From Larix kaempferi (taxonomy: Eukaryota; Streptophyta; Pinopsida; Pinales; Pinaceae), in contig BSBM01000877.1 of the NCBI GenBank assembly GCA_027924585.1, positions 1,092,501 to 1,156,500 on the forward strand: a stretch of 64,000 nucleotides of DNA. Reading direction: 5' to 3'. This document shows positions 33,212 through 43,756 of this stretch, piece by piece. The position numbers and the translations under genes are program-made. Below the pieces are notes generated by a model. It searched no databases. It was not told where the DNA came from and worked only from the letters and a program-made list of their open reading frames with translations. How positions within the stretch are numbered: position 1 is the first letter of the stretch; each line of letters opens with the position of its first letter.

Positions 33212-35869
33212 TCACTTGTGGCTCGCCCTCGAGCCACTCGCAGTAGCGCGTGGTTGTTTGATTTGCGCATCTGCGTTTGCTTGAATCTCCACGAATGTTT
33301 TCTGCCATTTCGCAATAGCGGAGTCCAATTCCTCGATACACTCATCAGCTGTTTGCACTGTTTCTGCGGTCGTTTCATCTTTAGTGAGTGTATCAATGAG
33401 CTCCTGAGACTCAGTAATCGCTTTGATTTTTGTCTCAACCTGGCCAACGATTTCAGCATACTCATCCATGAATGGCTGAATGCTGTTGGTGAGCTTCTCA
33501 TCTTCAGTTCTGAGCTTGTGCAGTTGCTGCTGCATTTTGCGCACTTCGCCCATTTTCTTCATCTTTGGCAAGCCTGTTAAGGACTTAGCTTCTTCATTCA
33601 GAACAGTGAGAGACTGTTCTGCAGCTTGCACCTGTTCTGATAGTCCCACTTTAAAAGGGAGGTTCACAAGCTCTGACCAAGCTTCCATAGCCTGGTCCAT
33701 CAAGTTCTTGGCTTCCTGTACTCGATCTTTCATTCGTGTGGAAGCTCTGCTCAATGCTTCAAATTGTACCTGCGCATCATCCGTAAGATGCGCAGCAACG
33801 CGAGCTTCTAGCTCAGCAATCTGGGTTCTATGGTCCTCAGCCATAGCAACTTTTTCTTGCTCCAGGGTTTTCGCCCTTTCGCCAATAATTTGAACTTTTG
33901 CAACCAGAGGGAGGTCTGGTTGAATCTCGCAAGCCGGCAATTCCTGGGAAATCTCTTCTATTGCGTTTCTGATGCCGGTGTCTTGCGCCTCATAGAGTGC
34001 AAGCTTCGCAGAGATATTCTTATGACTTTCCTTCAGCTCTATCTCCTGCGATTGCAGTCGTTGGTTTGCCTGGAAAGTAGAGAGCTCTCTAGCTCTCAAC
34101 TCAAGAGAAACTTTCTCCTGTACAAGCTGTAGGGTTTCTATAGGAATCATAGACAAATTAATTTCTACAGGTCCAACTGTGCTTACCTGTAGTTCAGCTA
34201 GAGGATCTGGAAGTGTCATGCTGGTAGGCGGAATATGCACGACAGTGTGCCTTTCTGTGAGTTCTTCAACTCGTTCATCAGTTGGATTTTCTTGTGGCGC
34301 CTGCGAAGTAGATGCTGGCGCATGGGTCTGCGCAATCCTTCCTGCGAGACCTTTTAGTTCTACAAATTGTAAGTCTAGAGCACTTCGGATGTGAGCATGC
34401 ATGTTCCTCATCTCACGAAATTGCTCTTTCAAGTATTTGTCGACCTCCGAGGGAATGGCCTCAGTGGGATGCGACACTTTCTGCTTCTTTGTGGCTGGTT
34501 CTGTTGAGCCTTCATCGCTTCTGTGCTCAGGGGCTTCCTTGCCCTTATCCTTTTCGTGCGCAGCGGCGGGTGGCATCGCAGGTGCGATGTCAGCTGCTGC
34601 TCTCCATTCGTCCGACCACGACTTAATGGTTTCTTCAACATCTTCTGTGGTCATCCTGTAAAGACCTAGCGCCCAGTCACCTGGAATGTCGCAAGGCCGA
34701 AGGTAGAGCTGATGGATGTCGGCAGTAAAAGCCAACTTGCCTTCATACAATGTGGCTGTCTCCTCAGTCAGCCTTGGCATATCTTGTATGGTATCTCGGA
34801 GGAGATAGTAGTACTCACAAAAGACAGCGCGATTCATCTTGCGCTTCGCGGGATTAGGGGAATCCCAGAGGTTGATGTAGCGCATGCCGGCAACCTCTCC
34901 TGCGCGGCGTGGACGGAACTGAGTATTCGGGGGCTCCTTCCACCCGACGAGAGCGCATAGGATTAGAAGCCACGAAAAATGGAATGATTGGCCTGCATTG
35001 TCCTGCACATTCAGGCAATCAGCCAAAAAAGAATTCAGCAGGAAGAGAGACCAGTTGTACTGTTCGCCCTCCGCAGCTGCGATAGCGAGCTCGACGACAG
35101 CTCCAGTAACTTCTTTCGGTCGGCACTTTGTGAGAAGTCTGCCTGCAAGCAGACTTCCTGTAAAGCGAAGTGCCTCATCTTCTACGGTCGTGAGGTCATA
35201 AGCCCGACCTCCTCTTGTCAAGTTATATTTCTGGACCAGCTTTGCAGCTAATTTTCGGTCCTTCTCCTTTCCCACAAAATGGATGTTGGGATCCTTACCA
35301 ACCTTAGATAGACCGGTGATACGGTGTATCAAATCAACATTTAGATCAATTGGCCTCCCGAGCCAAAGGTAACCTCCATGAACGCAGGATAGCAGTGTTT
35401 TAACGACTGCGTTCACTTCATTGCTACGCCCAAAGTGCGGTAGCTTCAACAAATTCAAGAGTCCAGGGCGCTCAAGATTTGCTGCAAATCCCTTCGGGAT
35501 AAACTCATCAACTTTTCTGGTGGGATTATGGACGATATCCAGATATCGGTCCAACTGAAACTGAGGATATGTCTTATAGTCTCCAAGGTTAAAATCAGAG
35601 AATTTAACCAATGGAATGTTTCCCAATAGTTGGCCTTCTACCCGCACACTAGCCGGTAGTGGCGGTAGCGGAATTGGATATTTTGCATTCTTCGGAATCT
35701 GTACATCCGGCGCATCATCCGGACGCGGCGGAATGTAGTTCACCATAGACGCGAGCGGCTCTGGAACAGGTTCCTCCGGCTGCTGCTGAGATGCTCTTGT
35801 GCCTGGAGATGTTCTGGGATCAGTAGCACCGGGGTGTACGTAGGTCGAAGCCGTCACCGGAGTGGCCAT
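33212..35869 (-). CDS. post-pol accessory ORF of the Gypsy element, coiled-coil protein (885 aa)
   Basis: I place the start at the ATG at 35869 (GGCATGGCC, good context). The frame stays open further upstream, but no ATG is visible there. Residues 1-70 are Pro/Ala-rich and probably disordered. Residues about 75-430 look like one globular domain, with LLNLLKLPHFGRSNEV, then TLLSCVHGGYLWLGRPIDL, LIHRITGLSKVGKDP and later MRYINLWDSPNPAKRK. Residues about 435-475 are charged and low-complexity with a possible nuclear signal (KKQK). From about 540 to 870 the sequence is mostly heptad-like coiled coil. I see no clear signal peptide or membrane anchor, so an envelope role is not supported. It sits where env-like or accessory ORFs lie in some plant Gypsy groups. 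A TATA box 240 bp upstream suggests its own transcript. The function is unknown. Confidence 0.8.
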   Translation of the reverse strand: MATPVTASTYVHPGATDPRTSPGTRASQQQPEEPVPEPLASMVNYIPPRPDDAPDVQIPKNAKYPIPLPPLPASVRVEGQLLGNIPLVKFSDFNLGDYKTYPQFQLDRYLDIVHNPTRKVDEFIPKGFAANLERPGLLNLLKLPHFGRSNEVNAVVKTLLSCVHGGYLWLGRPIDLNVDLIHRITGLSKVGKDPNIHFVGKEKDRKLAAKLVQKYNLTRGGRAYDLTTVEDEALRFTGSLLAGRLLTKCRPKEVTGAVVELAIAAAEGEQYNWSLFLLNSFLADCLNVQDNAGQSFHFSWLLILCALVGWKEPPNTQFRPRRAGEVAGMRYINLWDSPNPAKRKMNRAVFCEYYYLLRDTIQDMPRLTEETATLYEGKLAFTADIHQLYLRPCDIPGDWALGLYRMTTEDVEETIKSWSDEWRAAADIAPAMPPAAAHEKDKGKEAPEHRSDEGSTEPATKKQKVSHPTEAIPSEVDKYLKEQFREMRNMHAHIRSALDLQFVELKGLAGRIAQTHAPASTSQAPQENPTDERVEELTERHTVVHIPPTSMTLPDPLAELQVSTVGPVEINLSMIPIETLQLVQEKVSLELRARELSTFQANQRLQSQEIELKESHKNISAKLALYEAQDTGIRNAIEEISQELPACEIQPDLPLVAKVQIIGERAKTLEQEKVAMAEDHRTQIAELEARVAAHLTDDAQVQFEALSRASTRMKDRVQEAKNLMDQAMEAWSELVNLPFKVGLSEQVQAAEQSLTVLNEEAKSLTGLPKMKKMGEVRKMQQQLHKLRTEDEKLTNSIQPFMDEYAEIVGQVETKIKAITESQELIDTLTKDETTAETVQTADECIEELDSAIAKWQKTFVEIQANADAQIKQPRATASGSRASHK

Positions 35870-36688
35870 GCCGAAATCTAAGCCTCGGCGCAGAAATTGA
35901 CGAACAACTTCTTCAGTTGATAAGTTCTCCGTTGTGAACCAATGTAAATAACAAAACTCTGGACAGCAAATGACGGAACTGCGTAGGGTATAGACTCTGA
36001 AAACAAGGGGAAATACTCTGCACACTCAGCTCTGAAAACAATACTTTGGGTTTTCAAACACAACTATGCAACTCGAGACAGTAACCCGAAATTGATACAA
36101 GTGTGAGGTATTTATAGCCAGCGGGGTTAGTAAATGCGACCAAGTGGGGTAACGTAGCTATAGGCGGCTACAGATGAGTTGACAACACGCTATCCTCCTT
36201 GCCGTAGCGGTGCATTTAGTGTGATTGACGTGGTCTGACAGCCTTCCGGGAGAAGCTAATGCTTTCGGCGCCTGGGTTAAATGCAAATCTTTCGGAGATT
36301 AAGCCGAATCCGTCAGAACGGGTAGAATTAAATAGCGGCCTTATCCTTCATTTATTCAAACGCGGCTACATAACTGCGGTAATTCAAAATTTCCGACGGG
36401 TCATTTCAACTTAGGAAACTGTGCCTCTATGGGTCCACAACAAAAACTCTTTTCAACGGCAAATTATGAAAGGGGACTTCGCAAGAGCGATAGTCCAATG
36501 GTCCACAAAGCAAAACTTTGCCAGAGCGGACCGCTAAGCTTTGTTCAAGCAATTTTTATTCAGGATGCGCGGATATTTCAAGGAACTGCGCAGGAAGCTG
36601 GAAACTGAGGGTGTGTCGCAGCTTCCGTGTAGACTAAATGCGATGTCTCTTTCAACTACACTGGGCATCTGCATTCTTGAGTAATATA
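35870..36688 (-). other. spacer between pol and the accessory ORF
   Basis: This is non-coding sequence of about 0.8 kb holding the promoter-like element at 36109-36116. The minus strand downstream of the TATA box runs into the accessory ORF without an intervening ATG that I could find in good context. Confidence 0.55.
36109..36116 (-). promoter_or_regulatory. TATA box upstream of the accessory ORF
   Basis: The minus strand reads GGCTATAAATACCTCACAC. With a start about 30 bp downstream, the leader to the ATG at 35869 would be about 210 nt. This is consistent with an internal promoter separate from the LTR. Confidence 0.55.
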
Positions 36689-39600
36689 TTATGTCGACAA
36701 GGCGGAGTGGCCGTCGCAATAAAGCTTAAGCCGACTCCCGTTTATCATTGTAGGTAGTAGTTCTCCATTCAGCTTTGCAAGCTGAACTGCGCCTCCGTCT
36801 GTTATTTTTATTATCTGAAAAGGACCTAACCAATGCACACGAAACTTGCCTGGAAACTTGATGAATTTACTATCATAAAGGAGTACCAAGTCTCCTTCTT
36901 CAAAGTGCTTATGCTTAATGTGCCTGTCATGCCAAGCTTTCTGTCTTGCCTTCTGTACCTGTTGATGAAATCCGGCCAAAAGTCTGTGTTCTTCTAAGGA
37001 AAGCAGTTGCGAAAGTCTTTCATTCATAGTGTCAGGATCTGCCATTTCTGTAATTTGCGCAATTCGGAGACTGGGAACAATGTATTCCATGGGCATAACT
37101 GCTTCTTGTCCATACACCAAGCTGAAAGGTGTGTGACCTGTTAGTTTCTTGCAAGTAGTTCTGTAAGCCCATAATACAGCTGTGACTCTAAGGTCCCAAT
37201 CATCTCTTTGTTGATTACAGATTTTTGTCAGGGCATTCTCAAGAATCTTATTGAATGCTTCCACCGTACCATTAGCTTGAGGATGGTAGGGTGTACTCTT
37301 ATGGTGATTAATTTGAAATTCTTGAGTAAGGGCCTCTATAGTCTCATTGAGGAAATGTGTACCTTGATCACTCATGAGGATCACCGGGCATCCAAACCTA
37401 GTGATAATGTTCTCGAAAATGAACTGCGCGGCAGTAACAGCGTCGCAGTTCTTAACTGGCTTCGCCTCAGCCCATCTGGTGAGGTATTCAGTAGCTGTAA
37501 TGATATATCTTGCGCCAGTTCTTTTTCCTGGTGGGTTAATAGGTCCTACAAAGTCAATGGCCCATTTATCAAAAGCACGCAGTGTGATCTGGGGTCTTAG
37601 TGGCATTTCATCTCTCCTTAAGGGTTTTCCTGTGCGCTGGCACACATCGCAACATTTACAGAATTCCTTAGTATCCTTGTGCAATGTCGGCCACCAAAGT
37701 CCTGCGGCTAATATTTTCTGCGCAGTCGGCTTTCCTGCGAAATGGCCTCCTGCGGTACCTGAATGCGCTTCTGTAATGATAGAGCTCTTTTCATGTGGTA
37801 AGATACATCTGCGCAAAATTTCGTCAGGGCCCAACTTATAAAGCTGGCCTGCTATCAAAGTGAAATCTGCGGCTCTAACAACAAGTTGCTTTTTCTGCTG
37901 GATTGTAAGCTCAGCCGGCGCTTGTCCGGTAGTGAGAAACTTAAGAATATCAGAATAATATTCGTCTGCTGCTTGGATATAAAACAACTGTGCGTCAGGC
38001 AGATTGTCCTCCAGACTCGTAGGTTCCTCTCCTGACTCTATTCTGGATAGATGGTCAGGCCCTGCATTCAATCTGCCTGGCTTGACAATAACCTCAAAAT
38101 CATACTCTTGAAAGAGCAGTAGCCATCTGCAAATTCTTCCTCCTAAAACTGGTTTATTGACCAAATATTTCAAAGCAGAATGGTCAGTATACATTTTAAA
38201 GTGAGCTCCTAACAGGTAGTGTCTGAATTTCTGTAAGGCATACACCATAGCTAGTCCTTCCCGTTCTGTAGTGGTGTAGTTCTTCTCAGCTGTAGATAGC
38301 TTTCTGCTGGAGTAAGCAATTGGGTGGTCAATACTTCCTTCTCCAGACTGTGTAAGCACGATTCCTAATGCTATGGAAGAAGCATCAACATGAACATGAA
38401 AAGGTTTTCTCCAATCCGGGAAAACTAGAATAGGCGCTGTGATCATCTTTTCTTTAAGTGTGTCCAAGCTCTGTTGGCATTCTTCTGTCCATTGGAACTT
38501 CGAATCCTTCTTCAGCAATCTTTCCATAGGCGCTGTGATCCTTGCATATCCTTTGATGAATTTTCTGTAGTATCCTGTATGTCCCAATGTAGTGCGCAAT
38601 TGCTTAACTGAGTTGGGCGCAGGTAAATTAGCAATGATGGCAACCTTCGCAGGATCCATCAGAAGTCCTTGTCTGCATACAATATGTCCCAACAAAATAC
38701 CAAAGGGCGCACAAAATATACATTTTTTCAAGTTAAGGGAAATCTGATGCTGTCTACATTTTTCTAGCATCATGCGCAGATTCGCAATATGGTTCTTTAG
38801 TAAACCAAATACAGTCCAGTCATCAAAATAGACTTCTAAAAACTTGTGGATAAATTCTTTAAAAACAGCAACAACGACTCTAGAGAAGATAGCAGGTGCG
38901 TTTTTAAGACCAAAGGGCATTACCGTATACTGGAATGAGCCCCATTCTGTTGCAAAAGTAGTCTTGTGGCGGTCATCCGGATGGATTCTGATCTGATGAT
39001 ATCCCGAGAATCCATCAGTGAAGGAGTAAGCCTCTTGTCCTCCAACATTATCAAGTACTTCATCTGTGAAAGGAGTGGGAAATGGATCATGCGCTGATGC
39101 ATCATTGAGTTTGCGCAAGTCGACACAAATTCTTATTTCACCTTTCGTTTTCTTTTCTTGGACCACCATAGGACTAATCCAATCGCTTTCCTCTACTGGC
39201 TCAATAATACCTGCTGCAAGCATCTTATCAATTTCTTCTTTGACTTTTTCTTTGTAGCGCGGGTTCAACCTGTATGGGCGCTGCTTTACTGGCTTGGCGT
39301 CTGGTTTCAGAGGTATGCGCATCACTCCTAAGTCTCCTAGGATGCCTTTCATTTCTGTGAACTTGGTAGGAAAGATATCCTGGTAGTCGCATAATAAATC
39401 TGAAACATGCGCAACAGTTTCATCATCCCAATAGTCTCCTATAGAAGCAAACTTTGGATCAGCTTCTGTGCCAATGTTAACTTTCTTGAGCTTGACGTGT
39501 TCTGTGATGGCAGGAATATCAAGCTCAGGACCTTCAATATTGCGCATCCCTTCTGATTCTGGGATATTGATGTTACGAGGATCGTCCTCCTCATCTTCGG

Positions 39601-42600
39601 CGGTGAAGTTATAACATTCCAGGGCATGTTCCATCTGGACAGCCCAATCTGGTTGGGAATATTCTGTTACTAGACCTGGTTCAAATACCTTCTTTTTAAT
39701 ACATTTCAGAGCCTGATCAAGACTTGGATGCTCTGACTCAAAGCTGAATGTAAGTTGAAAACTTTCTATCATAAGAGCCCAAGTAAGAGTGCCTTTGCGC
39801 AATTCTATTTCAGTATACCAATTCCTTGGAATTGTATCCAATGTGTGGATGAATTGGTGAACCCACTCATCTTCCGGAATATCTGACCATTGCTGAATAC
39901 ATGCTTCAATGTGTGACCTGGGGTCACTCTGTCCTTCATATTTGCGTAGCGCTTCGGCTGTGGTGTCCTGAAATCTGCGCAGTATCAATCTGCGACAGTC
40001 TGTCCATGTATGAATATTCTCCTTGTGCGCAATCCACCATCTTGCGGGTGTAGCGCGCAATGCTATATCTAGTGCCTGTATGCGCTGCAGTTCTGGAAGC
40101 TTTTGTTCATATTCCTGTATGAATTTAGTTACTTCAGTTAAGCCATCAAAAGTTGGAGTATCAATTAATTCTGTGCCAATCCATCGAATTGATTTAGTCA
40201 TCATGGCGCAACGTCTTGCAGAAACCTCATGTAGACGATTCTGCCAATTTTCCAATCCTGCATCTGAATCTGATGTGCACGAGCTATCACATCGCCAGCT
40301 GATATGGCCGTCTGCTGTGGGGTTGACATAGTCACTGTGGTTAGTGGTCATCTGATACAAGCTTTCCATGTGGCGCGCTTCCTCTTCTGCGCGAATGGGT
40401 TCTATATATCTTGGTCCTTGAATAGGATCAAGAGGTGCGATGACCCTGATCTGGTCATCCTCAAAGGTCATCTGTCTTTTCTTCAGGTTAATGACAGCCA
40501 AATTATCAAGTGCCCAGTCTATTCCTAACAGCGCTGGGTATGGTCTACTATCATCCATAATTTTGATTACTTCAAAATCTGCAGAGCTTCTTACTCCTTC
40601 AATATCAATAGGTACATTGGGTAATCTGCCCAATGGAGAGACTCGTTGCTGATTTGCGAGTCTTAGCTGGATAGGGGATCTTGTAAGCTGAGGGCTTCCC
40701 ATCTGTTCCCATGTCTGCATAGTGAGAACATTGGCTTTTGAGCCCAAATCTAACATGACTTCGTCCATTTCAAATGCTCCAATCTGCGCTGTAAGCCTCA
40801 TCTCTTTTCCAGTTCTAATGTGACTCCTAATCTGGTGAACAGCACGCTGTGGTGTGTTCGTCGAAGCAGAGTGTTGGCACTGATCCAACAGGTGTTGGAG
40901 TTCTAGAGTTGCTTGTTCATTGCGCAACAATTTTAAACAGTGTCGCAGGAACGCATGAACACTGCCTAGTGCATGCTCCTTATCGTCATCAGGTCTTCCA
41001 GCTGTAGTGGCTTGTTCTTGTACCAGGTTGTCTTGTCTTAGCACTTGCGATCTACTAATGGTCTGCGGAATTGCGGCAGAACTTGAAGCTCTCGGATCTG
41101 AGAAATACTCTTGAGCTTGCTTAAATGCTTCTTTTTGCTTCTGTAGGTTAAGTGGGGCTGGTTTAATGTTAGCGCGGCGCACCCATTGCGTCGCTTGCTT
41201 TCCCGTTCCCATCTCTTGCGCACCAGTGGTAGCTCCACTGCGTGTCACTATATTAACTGTAGGGTCTGGTTCGTTTTTTTCTGCTCCAATCAACTGGATA
41301 TTCTGATTGACCTGGGGTGTCTTTGCTTGCATCTTAGCCTGTAACTGAGGGCATTCTTCAATGATATGGTCAGAAGATTTACAATACCTGCAGAGGGTTG
41401 TAGGATTTTGGCAATCCCTAGCAAAATGTCCTTGTGTTCCGCAATTATAACAAGTGATCTGTCCTCTTCCGCGACCAAAATTTGTTGTGCGTCCGCGTCC
41501 TCTGTAATTTGCTGCTCGGGCGTCCCGAGTTTGGTCATAAGGTGGTCCTGCTGTGGGTCCTTGTGTCTCTGCTTGTACCCTATAAACATCATGCTTTCTT
41601 TCTATCATAAGATCATATGCTCTACAATTGTTCTCATCATGACCTACTGATTTACAGAAATTACAATATAGATTCTTTGGAGTTTGTACATATTTCTGAA
41701 GTAAGTGGCATTCTTGTGGTCTATGACCTCTAGTTCTGCAGATTTCACACCAAGGCCCTTGTGCCTGTGGTAAAGGATTAGGTGCTCCAGTTGCAATATA
41801 GTCTATGAAAACGGGACAATGGTCCTTTGAATGACCTTGGGCTTTACATTTTGTACACCAAATTTCTTCCTTAATCTCCTTGCCTTTCTTAATATCGTGC
41901 ACTTGCAAGGTTAAGTTTGCTAATTGGTTCTGTAAATGCGCAACATCGTTGCTTGTTCCTGCAATTGGTGAAGCTTCTAGTTTCATAGCCATTTCTAGGG
42001 CTTGTTCCTGAGTATTGAGATTCTGTTGCATAAGGGGAAGTCTAATGTGTGGAAGCAGTGCAGCAATAAACCATTCTTTATGTTGCTGTGGTGCAAACTC
42101 GAAGCTTACTTGATCTATCAAGGCTTTGAACTTCTGGTCAAAGTCCCATACTGATTCTGTAGGTAACTGTTTGATGTCTTTGAGCTCTGTTATACACTGT
42201 GATTCTGATTTAGGTTTCTTGAATTCTCTAATCATGGCATTTCTTACCTCAGCAAGCGTCCTATTCTGTGCTGCTGAGTATTTCATGAACCAAGTCAAGG
42301 CTCTTTCTCTTAGTGTGGTTGCTAACTGAACCAATTTAACAGCATCGTCATTAATTTGCTTGATTGTCCAAATGGATTCACATAAGAACCAGTGCTGCTC
42401 AGGGTCCTCTATCCCTGTTCCTCTAAAAGTTGGTAGCTTCATGTCATCACCCATCCTTCTTGCACGGGTTTGAGGTGGAGGTACCGTAGCAGTGCCTCCG
42501 GGATGGTTAAACAAAGGTGGTACAGAGGTACTAGAAGTAGCGTGTGGGCTACTAGAAGGTGTTACTGTAGGATTATACTGAGCTCCGTCTGGTTTTTGCG

Positions 42601-42778
42601 GTGTAAAGGGGTAATACGGGATATGAGCACTCCCTTGTCTTTCTATATGGCTTGCTCTAGGGACTTGGCTATTGTCGGGGCTAGACTCAAAAGGATATTG
42701 GTCAAGGCCTACTTTATATCGTTTTCCACTACGAGTGCAACCAATAACTTCAGGATCACTATCAGAATCTACGGACAT
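36689..42778 (-). CDS. Ty3/Gypsy Gag-Pol polyprotein (2029 aa)
   Basis: A single open frame. The Gag capsid region is about residues 112-270. Five CCHC zinc knuckles follow at 308-321, 344-357, 372-385, 443-456 and 463-476; the last has D in place of the usual G. Aspartic protease is about 660-775 with catalytic D677 in DLGS. Residues 865-1030 form a second Gag-like region ([23 protein letters not shown]). Reverse transcriptase is about 1130-1430 with YFDD at 1317-1320. RNase H is about 1455-1580 with D1465. Integrase has an HHCC zinc finger (H1672, H1679, C1710, C1713) and a DD35E triad (D1742, D1804, E1840). The C-terminus carries a GPFQI-type segment. No chromodomain is evident. Gag and Pol are in one frame with no visible frameshift site. 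The polyprotein makes the virus-like particle and the replication and integration enzymes. It appears fully functional. Confidence 0.95.
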   Translation of the reverse strand: MSVDSDSDPEVIGCTRSGKRYKVGLDQYPFESSPDNSQVPRASHIERQGSAHIPYYPFTPQKPDGAQYNPTVTPSSSPHATSSTSVPPLFNHPGGTATVPPPQTRARRMGDDMKLPTFRGTGIEDPEQHWFLCESIWTIKQINDDAVKLVQLATTLRERALTWFMKYSAAQNRTLAEVRNAMIREFKKPKSESQCITELKDIKQLPTESVWDFDQKFKALIDQVSFEFAPQQHKEWFIAALLPHIRLPLMQQNLNTQEQALEMAMKLEASPIAGTSNDVAHLQNQLANLTLQVHDIKKGKEIKEEIWCTKCKAQGHSKDHCPVFIDYIATGAPNPLPQAQGPWCEICRTRGHRPQECHLLQKYVQTPKNLYCNFCKSVGHDENNCRAYDLMIERKHDVYRVQAETQGPTAGPPYDQTRDARAANYRGRGRTTNFGRGRGQITCYNCGTQGHFARDCQNPTTLCRYCKSSDHIIEECPQLQAKMQAKTPQVNQNIQLIGAEKNEPDPTVNIVTRSGATTGAQEMGTGKQATQWVRRANIKPAPLNLQKQKEAFKQAQEYFSDPRASSSAAIPQTISRSQVLRQDNLVQEQATTAGRPDDDKEHALGSVHAFLRHCLKLLRNEQATLELQHLLDQCQHSASTNTPQRAVHQIRSHIRTGKEMRLTAQIGAFEMDEVMLDLGSKANVLTMQTWEQMGSPQLTRSPIQLRLANQQRVSPLGRLPNVPIDIEGVRSSADFEVIKIMDDSRPYPALLGIDWALDNLAVINLKKRQMTFEDDQIRVIAPLDPIQGPRYIEPIRAEEEARHMESLYQMTTNHSDYVNPTADGHISWRCDSSCTSDSDAGLENWQNRLHEVSARRCAMMTKSIRWIGTELIDTPTFDGLTEVTKFIQEYEQKLPELQRIQALDIALRATPARWWIAHKENIHTWTDCRRLILRRFQDTTAEALRKYEGQSDPRSHIEACIQQWSDIPEDEWVHQFIHTLDTIPRNWYTEIELRKGTLTWALMIESFQLTFSFESEHPSLDQALKCIKKKVFEPGLVTEYSQPDWAVQMEHALECYNFTAEDEEDDPRNINIPESEGMRNIEGPELDIPAITEHVKLKKVNIGTEADPKFASIGDYWDDETVAHVSDLLCDYQDIFPTKFTEMKGILGDLGVMRIPLKPDAKPVKQRPYRLNPRYKEKVKEEIDKMLAAGIIEPVEESDWISPMVVQEKKTKGEIRICVDLRKLNDASAHDPFPTPFTDEVLDNVGGQEAYSFTDGFSGYHQIRIHPDDRHKTTFATEWGSFQYTVMPFGLKNAPAIFSRVVVAVFKEFIHKFLEVYFDDWTVFGLLKNHIANLRMMLEKCRQHQISLNLKKCIFCAPFGILLGHIVCRQGLLMDPAKVAIIANLPAPNSVKQLRTTLGHTGYYRKFIKGYARITAPMERLLKKDSKFQWTEECQQSLDTLKEKMITAPILVFPDWRKPFHVHVDASSIALGIVLTQSGEGSIDHPIAYSSRKLSTAEKNYTTTEREGLAMVYALQKFRHYLLGAHFKMYTDHSALKYLVNKPVLGGRICRWLLLFQEYDFEVIVKPGRLNAGPDHLSRIESGEEPTSLEDNLPDAQLFYIQAADEYYSDILKFLTTGQAPAELTIQQKKQLVVRAADFTLIAGQLYKLGPDEILRRCILPHEKSSIITEAHSGTAGGHFAGKPTAQKILAAGLWWPTLHKDTKEFCKCCDVCQRTGKPLRRDEMPLRPQITLRAFDKWAIDFVGPINPPGKRTGARYIITATEYLTRWAEAKPVKNCDAVTAAQFIFENIITRFGCPVILMSDQGTHFLNETIEALTQEFQINHHKSTPYHPQANGTVEAFNKILENALTKICNQQRDDWDLRVTAVLWAYRTTCKKLTGHTPFSLVYGQEAVMPMEYIVPSLRIAQITEMADPDTMNERLSQLLSLEEHRLLAGFHQQVQKARQKAWHDRHIKHKHFEEGDLVLLYDSKFIKFPGKFRVHWLGPFQIIKITDGGAVQLAKLNGELLPTMINGSRLKLYCDGHSALST

Positions 42779-42790
42779 TACTTGACTATG

Positions 42791-43276
42791 CTATTCATCA
42801 GAAGCAATACATAGCTTTCCTTTTTCATACAGAAGCATTTTAATCCATAAGTTCAGAGAATTTAAGAACTTACCTCTGTGTACTTGGAAGAAACTCCTCT
42901 CAGCTTCACTGAAACTCTTTCTTGTATCGACTGCAAATTCGGTAATGAAACCTTCCAGTAGACTATTCAACCAAAAGTCTACTGCGCGGGACACAGGATT
43001 GTCTATCTGCTTCACAATACTGACTAGCTCAGGCGTCCACGTGACGGGTCGATCAACATGCAGCGTAGGTCTAGAATCTGCTAACTTGGCTATCCAAGCG
43101 TGTAACTCCAATGCAAACGTAACAAAGAAAATTTCGTAACGGTCAGCATAAATATACTTCTGTAACCAATCTTCTGTTTGAAGCGTAGGGCTTCTATTTT
43201 CTTGTTCAGCAAACTCTTTAGCCTTTAAATCAAACCAATCTCCAATTTCTTTAGCTGTAGGATGCCAGTAACACAT
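42791..43276 (-). CDS. short ORF upstream of Gag-Pol in the Gypsy element (161 aa)
   Basis: The ORF starts at ATG 43276 and ends with TAG at 42793-42791. The next ATG, that of Gag-Pol, is only 12 nt further on and in the same frame. The protein is rich in aromatic residues and probably helical (WFDLKAKEFAEQEN, FFVTFALELHAWIAKL, FLNSLNLWIKMLLYEK). I recognise no family. ORFs before gag are known in the Tat/Ogre group of plant Gypsy elements, which is the closest precedent. It may be translated separately, or a read-through product could join it to Gag. Confidence 0.6.
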   Translation of the reverse strand: MCYWHPTAKEIGDWFDLKAKEFAEQENRSPTLQTEDWLQKYIYADRYEIFFVTFALELHAWIAKLADSRPTLHVDRPVTWTPELVSIVKQIDNPVSRAVDFWLNSLLEGFITEFAVDTRKSFSEAERSFFQVHRGKFLNSLNLWIKMLLYEKGKLCIASDE

Positions 43277-43375
43277 TTGTTAGCTGAGCAAGTCTCAGTG
43301 TAACAGAACCTTATGTTGTCTTCAGCAACAGTCTCAGATGTCGCGTGACTAGTAAGTCTTACAGCAACAAGTCGC

Positions 43376-43740
43376 AAGGCAAAGGAATCATTTGTTGGCT
43401 CAATCAACAGGGTTCAAAGCCATGGAAGTAATGTGATCAAAAAGTCACAAGACAACAGAACCATTTGTTGGTCACTAGGCAACGGAACCATTTGTTGGCT
43501 CCTCAATCTCGCGCGTCACTGGAATAAGAAGTCTCGCTCACGCGGCAACGGAACCATTTGTTGGCTCCTCAATCTCGCGCGTCGCCAAAATAACAAGTCT
43601 CATTCGCGCGGCAACGGAACCATTTGTTGGCTCCTCAATCTCGCGCGTCGCCAAAATAACAAGTCTCATTCGCGCGGCAACGGAACCATTTGTTGGCTCC
43701 TCAATCTCGCGCGTCGCCAAAATAACAAGTCTCATTCGCG
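43376..43740 (-). repeat. tandem reiterations of primer binding site plus LTR edge
   Basis: A 66-bp unit repeats exactly at 43543, 43609 and 43675, in register with the true primer site at 43741. Diverged copies lie near 43480, 43450 and 43380. Each unit carries the primer-site complement CGGCAACGGAACCA followed by TTTGTTGGCT, which mimics the last bases of the LTR. Confidence 0.9.
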
Positions 43741-43754
43741 CGGCAACGGAACCA
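43741..43754 (-). other. primer binding site of the Gypsy element, tRNA-Glu type
   Basis: The minus strand reads TGGTTCCGTTGCCG two bases after the LTR end CCAACA. From memory this complements the 3' end of plant tRNA-Glu (CGGCAACGGAA plus CCA). tRNA-Asp would mismatch at two positions. Confidence 0.75.
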
Positions 43755-43756
43755 TT

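Noticed and set aside
33188-34660. Plus-strand frames opposite the accessory ORF
   Set aside because: They are antisense shadows of the long minus-strand coding region with no independent support.
33212-35869. Envelope-like glycoprotein
   Set aside because: I see no signal peptide, no convincing membrane anchor and no cysteine-rich ectodomain. The C-terminal half is coiled coil.
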